Shown here: positions 8,753 to 17,712 of the stretch, piece by piece | How the letters are laid out: each line of letters opens with the position of its first letter | Position numbering within the stretch: the first letter of the stretch is position 1 | Assembly (NCBI GenBank): GCA_017794705.1 | Contig: CP051235.1 | Coordinates: 1,799,010 to 1,863,009 of the forward strand | Source of the DNA: Devosia sp. | GTDB lineage: Bacteria > Pseudomonadota > Alphaproteobacteria > Rhizobiales > Devosiaceae | Reading direction: 5' to 3' | DNA: 64,000 bases | Notes under the pieces: generated by a model | Database searches by the model: none | The model's input: the letters and a program-made list of their open reading frames with translations, nothing else | Told to the model about the DNA's origin: nothing | Translations under genes and position numbers: made by a program

Positions 8753-9886
8753 GTGAAAGTGACCCTTTCGACAACTGCCGAACGCTATTCATCAGTTCAA
8801 CGGGACGTCTTCGCGGACAGGCGTGAGACGTCGTTGCCGGGCGGATTTCGCGTCAGTCCGGATGTCCGGCCGGGGCTCTGGCAGGACCTGATGCGTGCCG
8901 ACCCGGAAGCGCTGCCCTACCAATCCCCCCAGTGGATCGAGGCGGCATGCGCGGCGACCGGTTCTGCAAACGTCAGCCGGACTTACACTTCTCCGGACGG
9001 CAAAGAGCATGTGCTTCCGCTCCTGCTCAAAAGGCGTTTCCTGAAGGCTTTTTCCAGCGCCAGTTCCATGCCGTCGGCCTGGGGAATGGGCGGGCTGATT
9101 GGCAATGCACCGGCAACCACCGAACTGGTGCGGGCTGTCTTTGACGATCTGAGGCAACTGGGTCTGCAGAGCATCAGCATCCGCCCCAACCCGCGTCAGG
9201 CTGAGATCTGGGCCGAGGCGAGACCGGCTTCTTTCGCCGCGAAGTGCCGCCGGGCGCATGTTCTCGACCTCAGGCAAGGGTTCGAACATGTGTGGCTGCA
9301 CGAGTTCGACGGGCGCACGCGGAACCACGTCAGAAAAGCGGAGCGGCGGGGCGTAACCACCGAGTTCGACACATCCGGCAAGTTGCTGCCGATCTTTTAC
9401 GCACTGTTCGACAAGTCGCTCGAACGCTGGGCGGAGGCGCAGAACGAGCCGGTTTGGCTGGCCCGCTGGCGGGGGCACCGGCGTGACCCGCTGGAAAAAC
9501 TGCAGACCATTGCCCGTCACATGGGCAAGATGTGCAGGATCGGCGTCGCCTACCTCGAGGGCGAACCCGCCGCCGCCATGATGGTGCTCGAGGCGGGCAA
9601 TGCCAATTATTCCCGGGCCGTGATGGATCAGGCACTGGTGCGTAACCTGGGGATCAACGAGTTGCTGCAAAGCCAGGCCATTCAGCATGCGGCGGAAACG
9701 GGCTGCAATTTCTACCACATGGGTGAATCCGGAAATTCGGAGACGCTGTCGCGCTTCAAGGAAAAATTCGGGGCAAAGCCGGTCAAATATGCCGAGTACC
9801 GGTTTGAACGGCTGCCGGTTTCCCGGATCGACCAGATGGCGCGCACGGCGGTGAAGCGGCTCATCGGGTTCAGGGATCTGGGCTGA
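8753..9886 (+). CDS. FemAB-like / GNAT-fold acyltransferase in EPS cluster
   Basis: A 377-residue protein of the FemAB-related GNAT superfamily (PF13480-type acetyltransferases often found in polysaccharide loci). Two acyltransferase halves are apparent. The second half (about 170-345) carries the segments HVRKAERRGV, GEPAAAMMVLEAG, INELLQSQAI and MGESGNSETLSRFKEKFGA, which are typical of this group. No signal peptide or membrane helix is seen, so it should be cytoplasmic. The start is GTG. Its stop overlaps the ATG of the next gene (TGATG), so the two are probably co-translated. It may acylate a sugar precursor or a lipid-linked repeat unit. The substrate cannot be inferred. Confidence 0.8.
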   Translation: MKVTLSTTAERYSSVQRDVFADRRETSLPGGFRVSPDVRPGLWQDLMRADPEALPYQSPQWIEAACAATGSANVSRTYTSPDGKEHVLPLLLKRRFLKAFSSASSMPSAWGMGGLIGNAPATTELVRAVFDDLRQLGLQSISIRPNPRQAEIWAEARPASFAAKCRRAHVLDLRQGFEHVWLHEFDGRTRNHVRKAERRGVTTEFDTSGKLLPIFYALFDKSLERWAEAQNEPVWLARWRGHRRDPLEKLQTIARHMGKMCRIGVAYLEGEPAAAMMVLEAGNANYSRAVMDQALVRNLGINELLQSQAIQHAAETGCNFYHMGESGNSETLSRFKEKFGAKPVKYAEYRFERLPVSRIDQMARTAVKRLIGFRDLG

Positions 9887-10926
9887 TGCGCCGGCTTCAG
9901 ATCATCGTGGCCAGGTTTCTTGCAGCAGTGCTGATGGTGCTGCTGACGGTCGCGCCGGGATCAGCGCAATCCACTTTGCAAGGCACCACTTTGCAGGGCA
10001 CTTCGCCCGATATTGCCGAAGCGCTGCAAAGTGGCACCAACCTGCCGCAACTTCTAAAAACGCCGGCGGTGGTCAGCGCGCTTGGGCGCGGCGATGTTCC
10101 CGAACCGGTGGAACGCGAACGGGCGCGGCTGCAGGAACTTCTCGTGTCGCTTGGCTATTTGCGGGCGCAAGTCCTTTTGGACATTGAGCCAGCCAGCGCA
10201 AGTGCGCCGGCGGATGTCCGCGTGCGGATCGATTCCGGACCGCAGTTTCGGGTCGGCACGGTGACCTTCGCATTTGGCGGCCGTGCCCTTCCGGCCCTTC
10301 TGGATGTGCTTGACGATGTCGCGGCGGTTGCCGGGGACCAGATTGCCAGTGGAGACGTTCTTTCTAGGTTGCAGTCGGACAGTCTGTGGCAGTTGGGAGA
10401 GGCCGGCTACGGATTTGCTGAAATCGCGGAGTTTGAGATCAGCCCCCAGGCGCAAGGTACGCTGGCCGATGTTTCTATCAGGATTGAAACCGGCGCGATC
10501 ATCCATCTCGCAGAAGTCAGGATCGACGATGTGGCGCCTGACCTGGTGCATCGCGTTGTCTCCGCCAATCCGTTCGAGATCGGAGATGCCTATTCATCAA
10601 GGAAGTTCGATGCGTTTCGCGAAGCAGTGACAAACATGCCGGACGCGAGGCGGGCGCGGCTGGAGCTTGTCGCACTGGACGAAACGAGGTTTGCACTTGA
10701 GGCCCGGGCGCGGCTGTCCCGTGATATCGGCTTTGATGAAAAAAGTTCAATCCAGGGCATGACGGTTCTCGGCCTGACCCTTCTGGCCATTGTCGCGGGC
10801 CTGCTGTTGCAGGCGAATCGGCGTGGGCGGGCCGGGTTCGAGCGGCATCTGGTCAGTCTGACGGTGCTGGTTCTGGGGGTAGCTTCTATCGTGCTGGTGG
10901 CCGGGCGGACCGCCTCGCTGATCTAG
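9886..10926 (+). CDS. Exported protein with POTRA-like repeats and C-terminal membrane anchor
   Basis: A 346-residue protein with a clear signal sequence (residues 1-28, ending near GSAQS). A periplasmic part follows in which segments such as GYLRAQV, then VRVRIDSGPQFRVGTVTF, and later VSIRIETGAIIHLAEVRID resemble POTRA units of the TamA/BamA type. Instead of a beta-barrel it ends in two hydrophobic spans (about 293-309 and 322-340). It starts on the last base of the FemAB-like gene. It is probably a periplasmic scaffold for EPS export or assembly, but this is inference: POTRA similarity is judged from pattern only. Its stop shares a CTAG with the opposing gene. Confidence 0.7.
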   Translation: MRRLQIIVARFLAAVLMVLLTVAPGSAQSTLQGTTLQGTSPDIAEALQSGTNLPQLLKTPAVVSALGRGDVPEPVERERARLQELLVSLGYLRAQVLLDIEPASASAPADVRVRIDSGPQFRVGTVTFAFGGRALPALLDVLDDVAAVAGDQIASGDVLSRLQSDSLWQLGEAGYGFAEIAEFEISPQAQGTLADVSIRIETGAIIHLAEVRIDDVAPDLVHRVVSANPFEIGDAYSSRKFDAFREAVTNMPDARRARLELVALDETRFALEARARLSRDIGFDEKSSIQGMTVLGLTLLAIVAGLLLQANRRGRAGFERHLVSLTVLVLGVASIVLVAGRTASLI

Positions 10927-11144
10927 CCCTGCGGGTACAGCAGACCCAGCCGGACGTCCGGGCCCGGGCGAGTGCGTTTTTTGGCGCGGGCCTTGATGAA
11001 TTCTGCGATCTGACGTTGCTGTTCCTGCATTTTCAGTTCGGCAGATCTTCTGGCGGGTTCGTCGCCTGCGGCATCCCGCCGGTCACGGCTGGCGTCCCAT
11101 GCTGCCATGAGCTTTTGCCAATGCTCCAGATCACCGCGCTTCAT
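10923..11144 (-). CDS. Small hypothetical charged protein
   Basis: A 73-residue, highly charged, Gln/Arg/Lys-rich protein, probably one long alpha helix (residues about 5-55) and a basic tail. No family is recognised. Support for it being real: a GAGG ribosome site eight bases before the ATG, and termination in a CTAG shared exactly with the opposing POTRA-like gene. It stands alone on the minus strand beside an AT-rich control region. It could still be a chance ORF. Confidence 0.5.
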   Translation of the reverse strand: MKRGDLEHWQKLMAAWDASRDRRDAAGDEPARRSAELKMQEQQRQIAEFIKARAKKRTRPGPDVRLGLLYPQG

Positions 11145-11499
11145 GCAGCCTCAACCCCGATCTGGGGCTGTCCCGTTTTCTGAACCCGGCAGGAAATCGG
11201 CCGGATCAAATGTCCCAACACACCGTAGTTGAGTTTCGCCGCGGGTGAAACCGGCAATCTGTCCGGGCGGCATTTTGGGCGCAAACGACTCAAACCGGCG
11301 CAGTTAACTATCTGCGTAAACCAATCTAAATCTTCATCATTGTTCCTCGGTTAACAATAGGTAAATCTGTGGAAACAAGTTGAGAATTCTGCGAATAGCC
11401 GAACTCGATACAAATATAACATTTGATTAAATTTGTATCTATTTGGTGCGCGGGCCACAAGAGCAGGAAGGCGCGGGTCAGTTGCCCGCTGGAAACAGT
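11145..11499. other. 355-base AT-rich intergenic region before the glycosyltransferase genes
   Basis: No gene is supported here. From about 11300 the composition becomes far more AT-rich than the surroundings, with TTAAC half-sites (near 11303 and 11351), GTAAACC near 11315 and a long inverted repeat at 11407-11439. It most likely holds the promoter and operator of the glycosyltransferase operon starting at 11500, and the promoter of the small minus-strand gene. Confidence 0.6.
11407..11439. repeat. Inverted repeat GATACAAAT...ATTTGTATC
   Basis: Two 13-base arms with one mismatch (the outer nine bases are perfect) separated by seven bases, 61 bases before the glycosyltransferase ATG. No T-tract follows on either strand, so it looks more like an operator than a terminator. 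Confidence 0.5.
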
Positions 11500-12321
11500 A
11501 TGAACCCCACTGAGTTGAAAGCAGCCAAAATCAAAGCCCAACCGGCACGTTCAGCGGAGCAGACCGGCAAGACACCGGGCGATATTGTCGGGGTCAGCGT
11601 GGTTGTGCCGGCGATGAACGAGGAACTGAACCTCGCGCATGTGCTGCCGCGCATTCCCGGCTGGGTTCAGGAAGTGATCCTGGTGGACGGCAACTCCAAG
11701 GACCGCACGGTCGAAGTGGCGCGCGAGATCCTGCCCGATATCATCGTCGTCAATCAGGACCGGTCTGGAAAAGGCGCCGCCCTGCGCGCCGGCTTTCAGG
11801 CCGCCAGGGGCGAGATCATCGTCATGTTGGATGCGGACGGGTCGACCGACCCGGCAGAGATTCCGGCCTTTGTTGGCGCCCTTCTGTCCGGGGCCGATTT
11901 CGTCAAGGGGTCGCGCTTCCTGCAGGGCGGCGGTACGGCGGACATGGAATGGTATCGCAAACTGGGTAACTGGGGGTTCCTGCAACTGGTCAAGTGGCGG
12001 TTTGGCGGCAATTTCAGCGACCTGTGCTACGGCTATGCGGCCTTCTGGCGCGACACGCTGGAGCAGTTCGCGCTCGAGGAATCCGACGGGTTCGAAATCG
12101 AGACCAGCATGAATATTCAGGCGCTGCGCAGCAACTTGCGGCTGGCCGAGGTGCCGAGCTTCGAGCACCTGCGCATTCACGGCACCTCCAACCTCAGGAC
12201 CATTCCGGACGGCTGGAGGGTGCTCAAGACGATCGCAAGAATGTCAGTACAGCGCGCGCCGCAACCGCGCCGGACAAGCGCGCCGGTTCGCTCGACCCGT
12301 CAGCAAAAGACGGCGTCCTGA
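11500..12321 (+). CDS. Family 2 glycosyltransferase (polyprenyl-phosphate glycosyltransferase-like)
   Basis: A 273-residue GT-A fold enzyme resembling dolichol/undecaprenyl-phosphate mannosyl- and glucosyltransferases. The N-terminal VVVPAMNEELNL begins the nucleotide-binding fold, VDGNSKDRT follows, then the DxD-like metal site LDADGSTDP, and the acceptor region with GSRFLQGGGTADMEW. No membrane helix is present, so it acts at the inner face of the membrane. The ATG at 11500 was chosen over the in-frame TTG at 11443, because the conserved fold begins about 30 residues after the ATG. It lies 19 bases before the tandem glycosyltransferase and leads an operon ending in a deacetylase and a secreted protein. 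The donor may be GDP-mannose, from the manB-manC genes, but this is inferred. Confidence 0.88.
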   Translation: MNPTELKAAKIKAQPARSAEQTGKTPGDIVGVSVVVPAMNEELNLAHVLPRIPGWVQEVILVDGNSKDRTVEVAREILPDIIVVNQDRSGKGAALRAGFQAARGEIIVMLDADGSTDPAEIPAFVGALLSGADFVKGSRFLQGGGTADMEWYRKLGNWGFLQLVKWRFGGNFSDLCYGYAAFWRDTLEQFALEESDGFEIETSMNIQALRSNLRLAEVPSFEHLRIHGTSNLRTIPDGWRVLKTIARMSVQRAPQPRRTSAPVRSTRQQKTAS

Positions 12322-12340
12322 GGTTTGGCAGGAGCCGGCC

Positions 12341-14551
12341 ATGGGCCATGGACCATCGATCTCCGTCGTTATCTGCGCCAGCAACAGCCAGCGCCTGAGC
12401 GCGCTGGTTGCTGCGGTGCATTCCGTGCAGCAGCAAAGCCTCCAAGCGCATGAACTGATCGTTGTCATTGATCACAATCCCGAACTGCTCCGGGAGACTG
12501 CCAGGCGGGTTTACGCCATCCAGCTGATCGAGAACGCGGCGGCCAAGGGGCTGTCGGGCGCCCGCAACACGGGGGTGCGAGCAGCCACCGGTGATGTGGT
12601 GGCCTTTCTGGACGATGATGCGATTGCCGAACCGGGCTGGCTTCAGGCGCTTGCGGCGGCTTATGCCGACCAGCATGTGCTCGGTGTGGGCGGACCGATC
12701 ATTCCTCAATGGCCGGAAAACCGTCCGGGCTGGCTGCCGGCCGAATTCGACTGGACGCTGGGCTGTTCCTACAAGGGTGAGAACCTGAACCCCGGCGAAA
12801 TCCGCAACCTGATCGGCTGCAACATGTCCTTCCGCCGCCAGGCCTTGCTCCTGGCCGGCCTGTTCGACGAGAACCTGGGACGCAATGGGGACAATGGTGC
12901 AGGCGGCGAGGAAACCGACCTCGCCCGGCGTTTGCTGGCGATGTTTCCGGGGTCGTGGCTGGCGCATGCACCGGGAGCGGAAGTCCGGCACGTGATCGAG
13001 ACGCACCGCACACGGTTTTCCTATTTCGTCAAAAGATGCCTCGCCGAGGGCCGTTCAAAGGCGCTGCTCGCTGACGGTTTGTCGCGGGAGCGCGACTTCG
13101 TCCTGAAGCGTCTGACCGGTGCCTTTTTCGGCAACATTTGGGCGGGTCTGACGTTTCGGGAGCGCCACGGCCTGCAAAGGGCTGCAGCCATTGTGATCGG
13201 AACCGGCGCCGCGGGCGCAACGTACTTGTGGTCAAGACTGTCGGGAACAAGGCCCCGTGAGCGCGCGACCGCTTTTCTGCCCGTGCAGGTGACCGAGATT
13301 GACTGGTCGACTCTCTTGGAACACGCAAAATCGGACAGTGGTGAACCCTTTTTGCCGGGTGTTGATGCGGATGGGAGCGCCTATGGCGCGGCACTATGCG
13401 TTATCAGGCAGGACAAGGAGCTGTTGGCCGTCCGGGAAGTGCCGCTTTACGGCACGCCAATCCCGGCGCTGGCCCTTCAGCGGGCCCTCGGGTCTGCCGT
13501 TGATACGATCGACGGCGATGCAAAGCCGGAAGCATCGGTCCTCCATCTTTCGGCACGCGTCGTTATCGCCACCCGCGACCGGCCTGACATGCTCGACCGT
13601 TGCCTTGCCTCCATTCTCGAACAGGACCACTCCGACTTCGAGATCGTGGTCGTCGACAGTGCCTCTGACGGTCCGGAGACGCGGGAACTTCTGGCGGGCA
13701 AATATGCCGGCGTGCCGCGCCTTCACTACAGGCGGGAGGAACGGCCGGGGCTTGCGCGGGCACACAATCTGGGACTTCAGAACAGCCACGCGGACTTTGT
13801 CGCCTTCACCGATGACGACGTGGTGGCTGACCGCGGCTGGCTGAGCACGCTTGCCGAGGGGTTTGCATCGCAGCCGGGGGTCGGGGCGGTGACGGGCGGA
13901 ATCCTGCCGGCAGAGCTTCAGACACGGGCCCAATACTGGACAGAGCGGCACGGCGCATTTCTGAAGGACACCAAACGGCACTATTTCGATTTGGGCAAAA
14001 ACCGGCCCACCTCGCCGCTGTTTCCCTATGCAGCGGGGATGATGGGGTCCGGTGCCAACATGGCCTTCTCGCGCGCGGCGCTTGAGGCCATGGGGCCTTT
14101 CGATCCGGCACTGGGGGCAGGAACGCTGGCGCGCGGCGGTGATGATCTTGACGCCTTCGTTTCGGTGATCGAGGCGGGGTTCACGCTGGCCTACGTGCCT
14201 GACGCCATCGTATGGCATTATCACCGGCGCTCGGAAGACGGCATGGCGCGGCAGGCCTTTGGCTATGGTGTTGGTCTCGCGGCCCACCTGACGAAATCGG
14301 TAATGACGCGGCGCGGCGCATTCTGGCATTTTGTCCGCGCCTTTCCCGCCGCCATCGCGCACATGTTCGGGCCCAAAGCGGCTAAGCTGGAACGGCTATC
14401 AGCCGACTACCCAAAAGAACTGGTCTGGCGGGAGCGGTGGGGCATGTTGATGGGGCCGCTGGCCTATCTGCGCAGCCGTCGCGCGGTAACGGCAACGCCG
14501 CGCCGGCCGGAAAATCTGTTGACGGGCGAGCCTGTCTGGAAGGGGAAGTAG
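12341..14551 (+). CDS. Tandem two-domain family 2 glycosyltransferase
   Basis: A 736-residue protein with two GT2 domains. Domain 1 (about 5-290) opens with SISVVICASNS and has a DDD site in FLDDDAIAEPGW. Domain 2 (about 405-680) opens with ARVVIATRDRPDML and has FTDDDVVADRGW, followed by a GDDLD acceptor-side motif. Both metal sites are intact, so both domains are probably active, either adding two different sugars or polymerising a repeat. A linker of about 110 residues, without strong features, separates them. No transmembrane segment is evident. It sits between a single-domain GT2 and a polysaccharide deacetylase in a same-strand operon (gaps of 19 and 2 bases). Specificity cannot be inferred. 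Confidence 0.9.
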   Translation: MGHGPSISVVICASNSQRLSALVAAVHSVQQQSLQAHELIVVIDHNPELLRETARRVYAIQLIENAAAKGLSGARNTGVRAATGDVVAFLDDDAIAEPGWLQALAAAYADQHVLGVGGPIIPQWPENRPGWLPAEFDWTLGCSYKGENLNPGEIRNLIGCNMSFRRQALLLAGLFDENLGRNGDNGAGGEETDLARRLLAMFPGSWLAHAPGAEVRHVIETHRTRFSYFVKRCLAEGRSKALLADGLSRERDFVLKRLTGAFFGNIWAGLTFRERHGLQRAAAIVIGTGAAGATYLWSRLSGTRPRERATAFLPVQVTEIDWSTLLEHAKSDSGEPFLPGVDADGSAYGAALCVIRQDKELLAVREVPLYGTPIPALALQRALGSAVDTIDGDAKPEASVLHLSARVVIATRDRPDMLDRCLASILEQDHSDFEIVVVDSASDGPETRELLAGKYAGVPRLHYRREERPGLARAHNLGLQNSHADFVAFTDDDVVADRGWLSTLAEGFASQPGVGAVTGGILPAELQTRAQYWTERHGAFLKDTKRHYFDLGKNRPTSPLFPYAAGMMGSGANMAFSRAALEAMGPFDPALGAGTLARGGDDLDAFVSVIEAGFTLAYVPDAIVWHYHRRSEDGMARQAFGYGVGLAAHLTKSVMTRRGAFWHFVRAFPAAIAHMFGPKAAKLERLSADYPKELVWRERWGMLMGPLAYLRSRRAVTATPRRPENLLTGEPVWKGK

Positions 14552-14553
14552 CC

Positions 14554-15360
14554 ATGCAGGCGCCCTTTCCCATCCTGATGTACCACAGCATCGACACCAG
14601 ATGCGCCCCGGCCTACCGGCGCTGGACCGTCAGCCCGAGCCGGTTCGCCGGTCAGTTGGCCTGTCTCAAAAGCCTTGGCATTACGCCCTTCACGATCTCG
14701 GACATGGTGGCGCGCATGCGCGCCGGCACGCTGCCGGAACGGGCGATTGCCCTCACGTTCGATGACGGACTGGCGGATTTTGCGCGCCACGCTCTGCCCA
14801 TCCTGCGCCAGTTCGAGTTTCCGTCCACGCTGTTTGTCGCCACCGGCTATGTGGGCGGCACGGCCGAATGGCTCGCCGAACTGGGCGAAGGCGATCGCAA
14901 GATGCTGGACTGGGCTGAGCTTTCGGCGCTGAAACATTTCGGGGTGGAACTGGGTGCCCACACCCATACGCATCCGCAGCTGGACCTCTTGCCAGTGCAG
15001 GAAGCAGAGCGCGAAATCGCACTCAGCCGCCAATTGCTTGAACGGCACACGGGCCGGCTGATTACTTCGTTTGCTTACCCGCACGGTTATTCGACACCGG
15101 CGATCCGCGGCATGGTGCACCGGATGGGGTTCACTGCAGTTTGCCGGGTCGCCGACGCACTCAGCCGACCGGGCGAGGATCCGCTTGCGCTCTCGCGCAT
15201 CATCGTCACCGAACAGACCAGCGATTCCGAACTGGCCCGGCTGGTCCGGGGCCGGGGTGAACGTGTTTCGCCGCCCCTCGACAGTTGGAAAATCCGCGCC
15301 TGGCGCGACTACAGGCTGGTCAGATCGAAACTGGTCGGCATGACAGGGAGGCCTGCATGA
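14554..15360 (+). CDS. Polysaccharide deacetylase (carbohydrate esterase family 4)
   Basis: NodB-type deacetylase of 268 residues that would remove N- or O-acetyl groups from a saccharide chain. The motifs are intact: LTFDDGLADF (catalytic and metal Asp pair), HTHTHPQLD (metal-binding HxxxH within the ELGAHTHTH segment) and SFAYPHGY. The N-terminal ILMYHSID is typical of the PgaB/IcaB-like branch. No signal peptide is evident, so it may act on a lipid-linked or cytoplasmic intermediate. The ATG at 14554 lies two bases after the previous stop. The longer upstream reading lies inside the glycosyltransferase and was rejected. Its stop overlaps the next ATG (ATGA). Confidence 0.92.
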   Translation: MQAPFPILMYHSIDTRCAPAYRRWTVSPSRFAGQLACLKSLGITPFTISDMVARMRAGTLPERAIALTFDDGLADFARHALPILRQFEFPSTLFVATGYVGGTAEWLAELGEGDRKMLDWAELSALKHFGVELGAHTHTHPQLDLLPVQEAEREIALSRQLLERHTGRLITSFAYPHGYSTPAIRGMVHRMGFTAVCRVADALSRPGEDPLALSRIIVTEQTSDSELARLVRGRGERVSPPLDSWKIRAWRDYRLVRSKLVGMTGRPA

Positions 15361-16109
15361 GGAACCGCTCGAGGAGACTGGCCGTTTCCGCCGTTGTGTT
15401 GGTGCTTCTGACAGTTCCCGGGTTAGCGCTGGAGCAGAACGGGCCGAACTTCATTGTCGACTGGCTGCAGGACGCCACCCGCACGGACGCGGATTTGGCG
15501 GTGGACAGTTCCGCTCCCGGCGGCCCGGTGGAGCCAGTGGATGGCACAATGCCTGAGGTGCAGATCAAGTTTCTGGTCAACCAATGCGATAGCGACCTGG
15601 ACGGACCGCAGGACCTTTTTGAAGACCCGGACCGGGTGGCGACGGCCATGGGTGTCGATCCTTTGCATCCCCCTGTTATCGCTCCTCCGATAAACCGCAG
15701 GCCTGCGCTGGAGGAGGCTCCCGTCAGTGTGCCTTCAGGTGCGCCGGAGCCACCGATCAGTGTCGCGGCGCTTGAACCGGAACCCGAGATCGAAGTGGTC
15801 CCCGTCCCCCGCTCGCGCCCAGATATCCCGGCAGCACCTGTTGTTCCCGAGCCGGTGGCAGATCCCATCCAGCCGGTTGCCCCTCCCGTCGCGCCCTTGG
15901 TTCCGGCAGCAGATGTCGCCGAACCTGCCGAAACGGAAGTTGCCGCGGTCAAGATCAAGGTCCCCGCGCCCCTTGATACGCGTATCGAGGTCTCTGGAAG
16001 TTTTGTGATGATTGAAGTCGGCCCGGCTCAAAATACCGCGAATGCGGCGGTTTCGGGCGGCGGCACGGAGATCACGCAGACCAGTCCCTCGATTATCTAC
16101 CTCGACTGA
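15357..16109 (+). CDS. Secreted proline/valine-rich protein of unknown function
   Basis: A 250-residue protein with a typical signal peptide (basic start, hydrophobic core to about residue 23, then GLALEQ). The mature part has an acidic N-terminal third with one isolated Cys, a long low-complexity Pro/Val/Ala/Glu stretch (about 110-200), and a short Thr/Ser-rich end. No domain is recognised. It is coupled to the deacetylase by ATGA and is last in the EPS operon. Likely a periplasmic or surface linker protein serving the polysaccharide. That is inferred only from position. Confidence 0.7.
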   Translation: MRNRSRRLAVSAVVLVLLTVPGLALEQNGPNFIVDWLQDATRTDADLAVDSSAPGGPVEPVDGTMPEVQIKFLVNQCDSDLDGPQDLFEDPDRVATAMGVDPLHPPVIAPPINRRPALEEAPVSVPSGAPEPPISVAALEPEPEIEVVPVPRSRPDIPAAPVVPEPVADPIQPVAPPVAPLVPAADVAEPAETEVAAVKIKVPAPLDTRIEVSGSFVMIEVGPAQNTANAAVSGGGTEITQTSPSIIYLD

Positions 16110-16122
16110 GCCTGGCCCGGCA

Positions 16123-17712
16123 TCACTCGTCTGCGGCCGCTTCCAGTTCTGCCGCGACCAGCTGCCACGTACGGTTGCCGTGGGAGGCGGCGGCGAAATG
16201 GCCGGCACCGGGGATGATGTGTTCGGCATAGCGGTCGCTGCCGGTGGTGAATCGCGAGAATGCGTCGGGGCTGGTCAGCGGGTCTTCGGCGCCGTGGATG
16301 AAGGTGATCGGCCTGTCCAGCCGCTTGGCCTCGGCTTCCCACTCGTTCATGACGAAGTCGAAATCGCCGCTCATGCCGAAAACGGAACTGGCGTAGAGAT
16401 CGGCAAACATGCGGTAGGCTTCGGTACCCGTGGCTTCCCCGTCGAGCACATGCATGTCGATCGCGCAATTGTCGAACAGGCGGGACAGAATGGTACGGCA
16501 GGTGCTGCGGTCAGCATAATATTTGTAATATTGCCAGTTCACCTGCCGGAAAATCTCCGGATCGCCGGTGAGCTGTTTCAGACCGCGATAGAAGTGGCCG
16601 GCCGTATCACGTTCGCCACGGCCGCTGGTCAGATTGACCGACTGTAGGATCAGTTTCGAGACCAGGTGCGGATAGCGGTTGGCGAAACGGATGGCCAGAA
16701 CACCGCCGAGGGACTGGCCCAGCAGGGCGACGGGGCCATCGCTCTCGGTCTCCAGCCAAAGGGCCAGGTCCGCAAATCCTTCCTCGATAAAGCCGCTTTG
16801 CCGGGCCAGATCGCCGGGTGTCCGTGATTCTAGGAAACCGGGGCGGATGGGAATGGTCAGCCGGATATCGGCGGCCTCAACGTGGCGGGCCGCGCCGGCG
16901 AGCGTGATGGGAAACATCATGCCATGGATCATGACAAGCGGTCGGCCGGAGTCGGGACCGCAGGTCAAAAGCCGCATCACGCGGCCATTTGGCAGGCGCC
17001 TGACGATCAGTTTGGCGTCTTCGGAAAGATAGCGCGCCACAAATGCCTCGGCGGGACCGGCATGGGCCGTTTCGCCCTCGCTGAGTGAAAGCAGGTGCAC
17101 CAGTTGGCCCAGCATGGTGCGCACAAGGTCTTTCTGGTCGGCGCTATAGGTCTTGGACATGACCCCCTTGATATGGGCGCGCTTGGTCTCGAAGGCGACA
17201 CCGTCACTTTCGGCCGCTTCGCGCAGGGTGAGGCCGCCGACGATCTGAAACATCACCCTTTGTTCAGCCGCTGTGAAATGGCGGTCGGGCTGCATGAGGT
17301 CCAGCATCTCGTTGAACAGGGGTTCGGTGACCATCAGCCCGCGCACCTGCCGGCCCACCTCGCGGTCCGCACGGGTGGGCGTGAACGGCAGGAACCAGGC
17401 AAAGCGCGTGCCGGACGGCAGCATGGACAGCGCCCCTTCCAGCGGGGAGTGACGGGCAGCGATCTGGGTCAGTTGCTGGACGTCCGGATCGTCCTGGCTG
17501 TGCGGCAATAGACGGGTGGCGCGGCTGACCAGGTCGGTGGCGCCGCCCCTCAAGAAGGTGCCGTCGGGACGATGATCGGACCATTTCAGATCCAGCGCCA
17601 GCCGGCCGCCCCGAGAGCGGGCAGCGAGCACGCGCTGTTTGGCATCACGCGCCTTGTCTTCGGGCAAAAGCGAAAATGCCGCGTCGAGATCGCTTTCGAT
17701 CCTGTCGTTCAT
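16123..17712 (-). CDS. LuxR-like HTH fused to alpha/beta hydrolase
   Basis: A 529-residue protein. The N-terminal 140 residues are unassigned, possibly PAS-like. Residues about 145-195 resemble a LuxR-type helix-turn-helix (FTAAEQRVMFQIVGGLTLRE, then TKRAHIKGVMSKTY). Residues about 240-525 form an alpha/beta hydrolase with the nucleophile elbow GQSLGG (S334), an Asp in HGAEDPLT (D477) and the catalytic His in PGAGHF (H505), so the triad is complete. The ATG at 17712 was preferred over a TTG 12 bases upstream. A perfect 14-base palindrome lies 66 bases before the start and may be its own operator. Likely a DNA-binding protein that hydrolyses or senses a small molecule. No neighbour reveals the ligand. 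Confidence 0.8.
   Translation of the reverse strand: MNDRIESDLDAAFSLLPEDKARDAKQRVLAARSRGGRLALDLKWSDHRPDGTFLRGGATDLVSRATRLLPHSQDDPDVQQLTQIAARHSPLEGALSMLPSGTRFAWFLPFTPTRADREVGRQVRGLMVTEPLFNEMLDLMQPDRHFTAAEQRVMFQIVGGLTLREAAESDGVAFETKRAHIKGVMSKTYSADQKDLVRTMLGQLVHLLSLSEGETAHAGPAEAFVARYLSEDAKLIVRRLPNGRVMRLLTCGPDSGRPLVMIHGMMFPITLAGAARHVEAADIRLTIPIRPGFLESRTPGDLARQSGFIEEGFADLALWLETESDGPVALLGQSLGGVLAIRFANRYPHLVSKLILQSVNLTSGRGERDTAGHFYRGLKQLTGDPEIFRQVNWQYYKYYADRSTCRTILSRLFDNCAIDMHVLDGEATGTEAYRMFADLYASSVFGMSGDFDFVMNEWEAEAKRLDRPITFIHGAEDPLTSPDAFSRFTTGSDRYAEHIIPGAGHFAAASHGNRTWQLVAAELEAAADE

Noticed and set aside
13394-14362. A 322-codon minus-strand frame across the tandem glycosyltransferase
   Set aside because: Shadow frame: no motifs, no ribosome site, and the plus-strand gene has two intact GT2 domains.
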